Shown here in pieces: positions 6,954 through 8,195 of a DNA stretch of 8,195 bases. The DNA is from Armatimonadota bacterium. Its GTDB lineage: Bacteria; Armatimonadota; JAAZEB01. Each line of letters opens with the position of its first letter. Position 1 is the stretch's first letter. Location of the stretch: positions 1 to 8,195 of the forward strand of contig DUUU01000111.1 in the NCBI GenBank assembly GCA_012841485.1, given 5' to 3'. A program made the translations under genes and the position numbers. Below the pieces are notes generated by a model. That model was not told the origin of the DNA, did not search any database, and worked only from the letters and a program-made list of their open reading frames with translations.

Positions 6954-8195
6954 ATGAGCGATGCGAAAAGAGTGGCGTGCGTGAAGGGCCCCTTGCCGGG
7001 ACCACGCTCGCGAGAGCTGTTTGAACGCTGGCGCAAGGCGGAAGCGCAGTGCACCGGCTATCAGGCGCCGGTGGTGTGGGACCACGCGCGCGGCGTCGTG
7101 GTGACAGACGTGGATGGCAACACCTTCCTCGATTGGACCTCCGGCGTGCTGGTCACCAACGTCGGGCACTGCCACCCTGCTTTGGTTCAGGCGATCCAGC
7201 AGGCGTCCGAGAAGCTGTTAAACAACTATGAGTGCCTGAATGAGCCCCGGGTGATCGCCGCCGAGAAGCTCACCTCCGTTCTGCCGCGGCCCCTCGATAG
7301 GTGCTTCTTCCTCAGCACCGGGAGTGAAACCGTGGAGGCCGCCGTGCGCATCATGAAGCGCAAGAGCGGCAACTACGAGGTGATCAGCTTCTATGGGGGC
7401 TTCCATGGCCGCACCTACGCCGCGGCCACGTCCGGCGGGATGCCCGGCCCCAAGAAGGGCTATGGTCCCACCCTCCCCGGGGCGATCCGCGCGCCCTATC
7501 CCTACTGCTACCGCTGTCCCTTCAAGGCGAAAAAGGAGACGTGCGGGATGCTCTGCCTGGAGTTCCTGGACGACTGCGTTCGCGCCAACAGCACCGGCAG
7601 CCTCGCAGGCCTGATCGTCGAGCCGTACCAGGGCGCCGCGGGCTTCATCTTCCCGCCCGAGGGCTGGCTTGCCCGCCTGGAGCAGTGGGTTCGCTCGAAG
7701 GGGCTGGTCTTTACCGTGGATGAGGTGCAGGCCTCCTATGGGCGCACCGGCAAGTTCTGGGCCCTGGAGTGGGAGGGCGTGCAGCCTGACCTCCTCTGCA
7801 TCGGCAAGGGGATCGGCAGTGGGCTTCCCGTCTCGGCCATTGCCGCGCGCAGCGAGGTGATCGGCGTCCTCGGCCCCGGCGAGATGAGCAGTACGATGGG
7901 CGGCAACCCCGTCTCCTCCGCCTGCGTGACCGCGGTGATCGACATCATGCTCCGCGAAAACCTGGCGGAGAACTCGCGGCGCATGGGCGTGCTGCTCGGC
8001 AAGCGCCTTCGCGAGATCCAGGAGCGCTCCCCCTACGTGGGCGACGTGCGCGGCAAGGGCCTCGTCTACGGCGTCGAGCTGGTGAAGGACAAGGCGACGA
8101 AGGAACCGGCGCCGGATCTGATGCGCAAACTGATCGACGTGGCCGCGCAGAACGGCCTCCTGATCGGATCCGTCGGCATCTTCGGCAACGTGGTC
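6954..8195 (+). CDS. Class-III PLP-dependent aminotransferase (GABA transaminase-like), cut at right edge
   Basis: The frame is open for 414 codons from ATG 6954 to the end of the window with no stop. By comparison with the usual 430-460 residues, a few dozen C-terminal residues are missing. Fold-type I signatures appear in order: GHCHPALV near 71-78; the phosphate-binding STGSET (Gly123, Ser124); the YGGFHGRTY segment with Phe150, His151 and Gly152 at the cofactor ring; VEPYQG with Glu223; VDEVQ with Asp256 (pyridine nitrogen) and Gln259; and GKGIGSG with Lys285 as the Schiff-base lysine. An insertion at 183-201 carries four cysteines (185, 188, 197, 201), a pattern seen in some GABA-transaminase-like proteins. 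The reaction is transfer of an amino group between an amine or amino acid and a keto compound or aldehyde, in the cytoplasm. Third gene of the probable operon. Exact substrate unknown; omega-amino acid transaminase is the conservative call. Confidence 0.9.
   Translation, partial: MSDAKRVACVKGPLPGPRSRELFERWRKAEAQCTGYQAPVVWDHARGVVVTDVDGNTFLDWTSGVLVTNVGHCHPALVQAIQQASEKLLNNYECLNEPRVIAAEKLTSVLPRPLDRCFFLSTGSETVEAAVRIMKRKSGNYEVISFYGGFHGRTYAAATSGGMPGPKKGYGPTLPGAIRAPYPYCYRCPFKAKKETCGMLCLEFLDDCVRANSTGSLAGLIVEPYQGAAGFIFPPEGWLARLEQWVRSKGLVFTVDEVQASYGRTGKFWALEWEGVQPDLLCIGKGIGSGLPVSAIAARSEVIGVLGPGEMSSTMGGNPVSSACVTAVIDIMLRENLAENSRRMGVLLGKRLREIQERSPYVGDVRGKGLVYGVELVKDKATKEPAPDLMRKLIDVAAQNGLLIGSVGIFGNVV

Overview
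The window is G+C-rich bacterial DNA, roughly two-thirds G+C by eye. It carries four protein-coding genes, all on the + strand, with Shine-Dalgarno sites. The style is a large multi-domain exported polysaccharide-active protein with FG-GAP/PQQ-like repeats, next to a Gfo/Idh/MocA oxidoreductase. This is typical of free-living degraders such as Armatimonadota, Planctomycetota or Verrucomicrobiota. That assignment is inference from gene content only, because the window has no marker gene.

Layout: 1-168 is upstream DNA with no supportable gene. 169-4497 encodes a 1,442-residue predicted lipoprotein. It has an N-terminal alpha/beta domain, a heparinase II/III-like (alpha/alpha)-toroid plus beta-sandwich lyase core, a discoidin-like domain and a C-terminal eight-repeat beta-propeller. 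4498-4800 is an intergenic stretch of about 300 bases with possible hairpins and an imperfect inverted repeat. A tight gene run then follows: a Gfo/Idh/MocA oxidoreductase (4801-5865), a CtBP-type NAD-dependent 2-hydroxyacid dehydrogenase (5912-6898) and a class-III PLP aminotransferase (6954 to the right edge, cut before its stop). The gaps in this run are 46 and 55 bases.

How they may work together (inference): the lipoprotein binds and cleaves an acidic polysaccharide at the cell surface. The cytoplasmic trio has the chemistry for oxidising, reducing and transaminating a small sugar-derived or hydroxy/keto-acid compound. No transporter or regulator is visible to name the substrate, and the roughly 300-base gap means the lipoprotein may be a separate transcription unit. 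I found no RNA genes, mobile elements, CRISPR arrays or defence genes. The most notable points are the unusual domain fusion in the large protein and the unassigned two-dehydrogenase/transaminase cassette.
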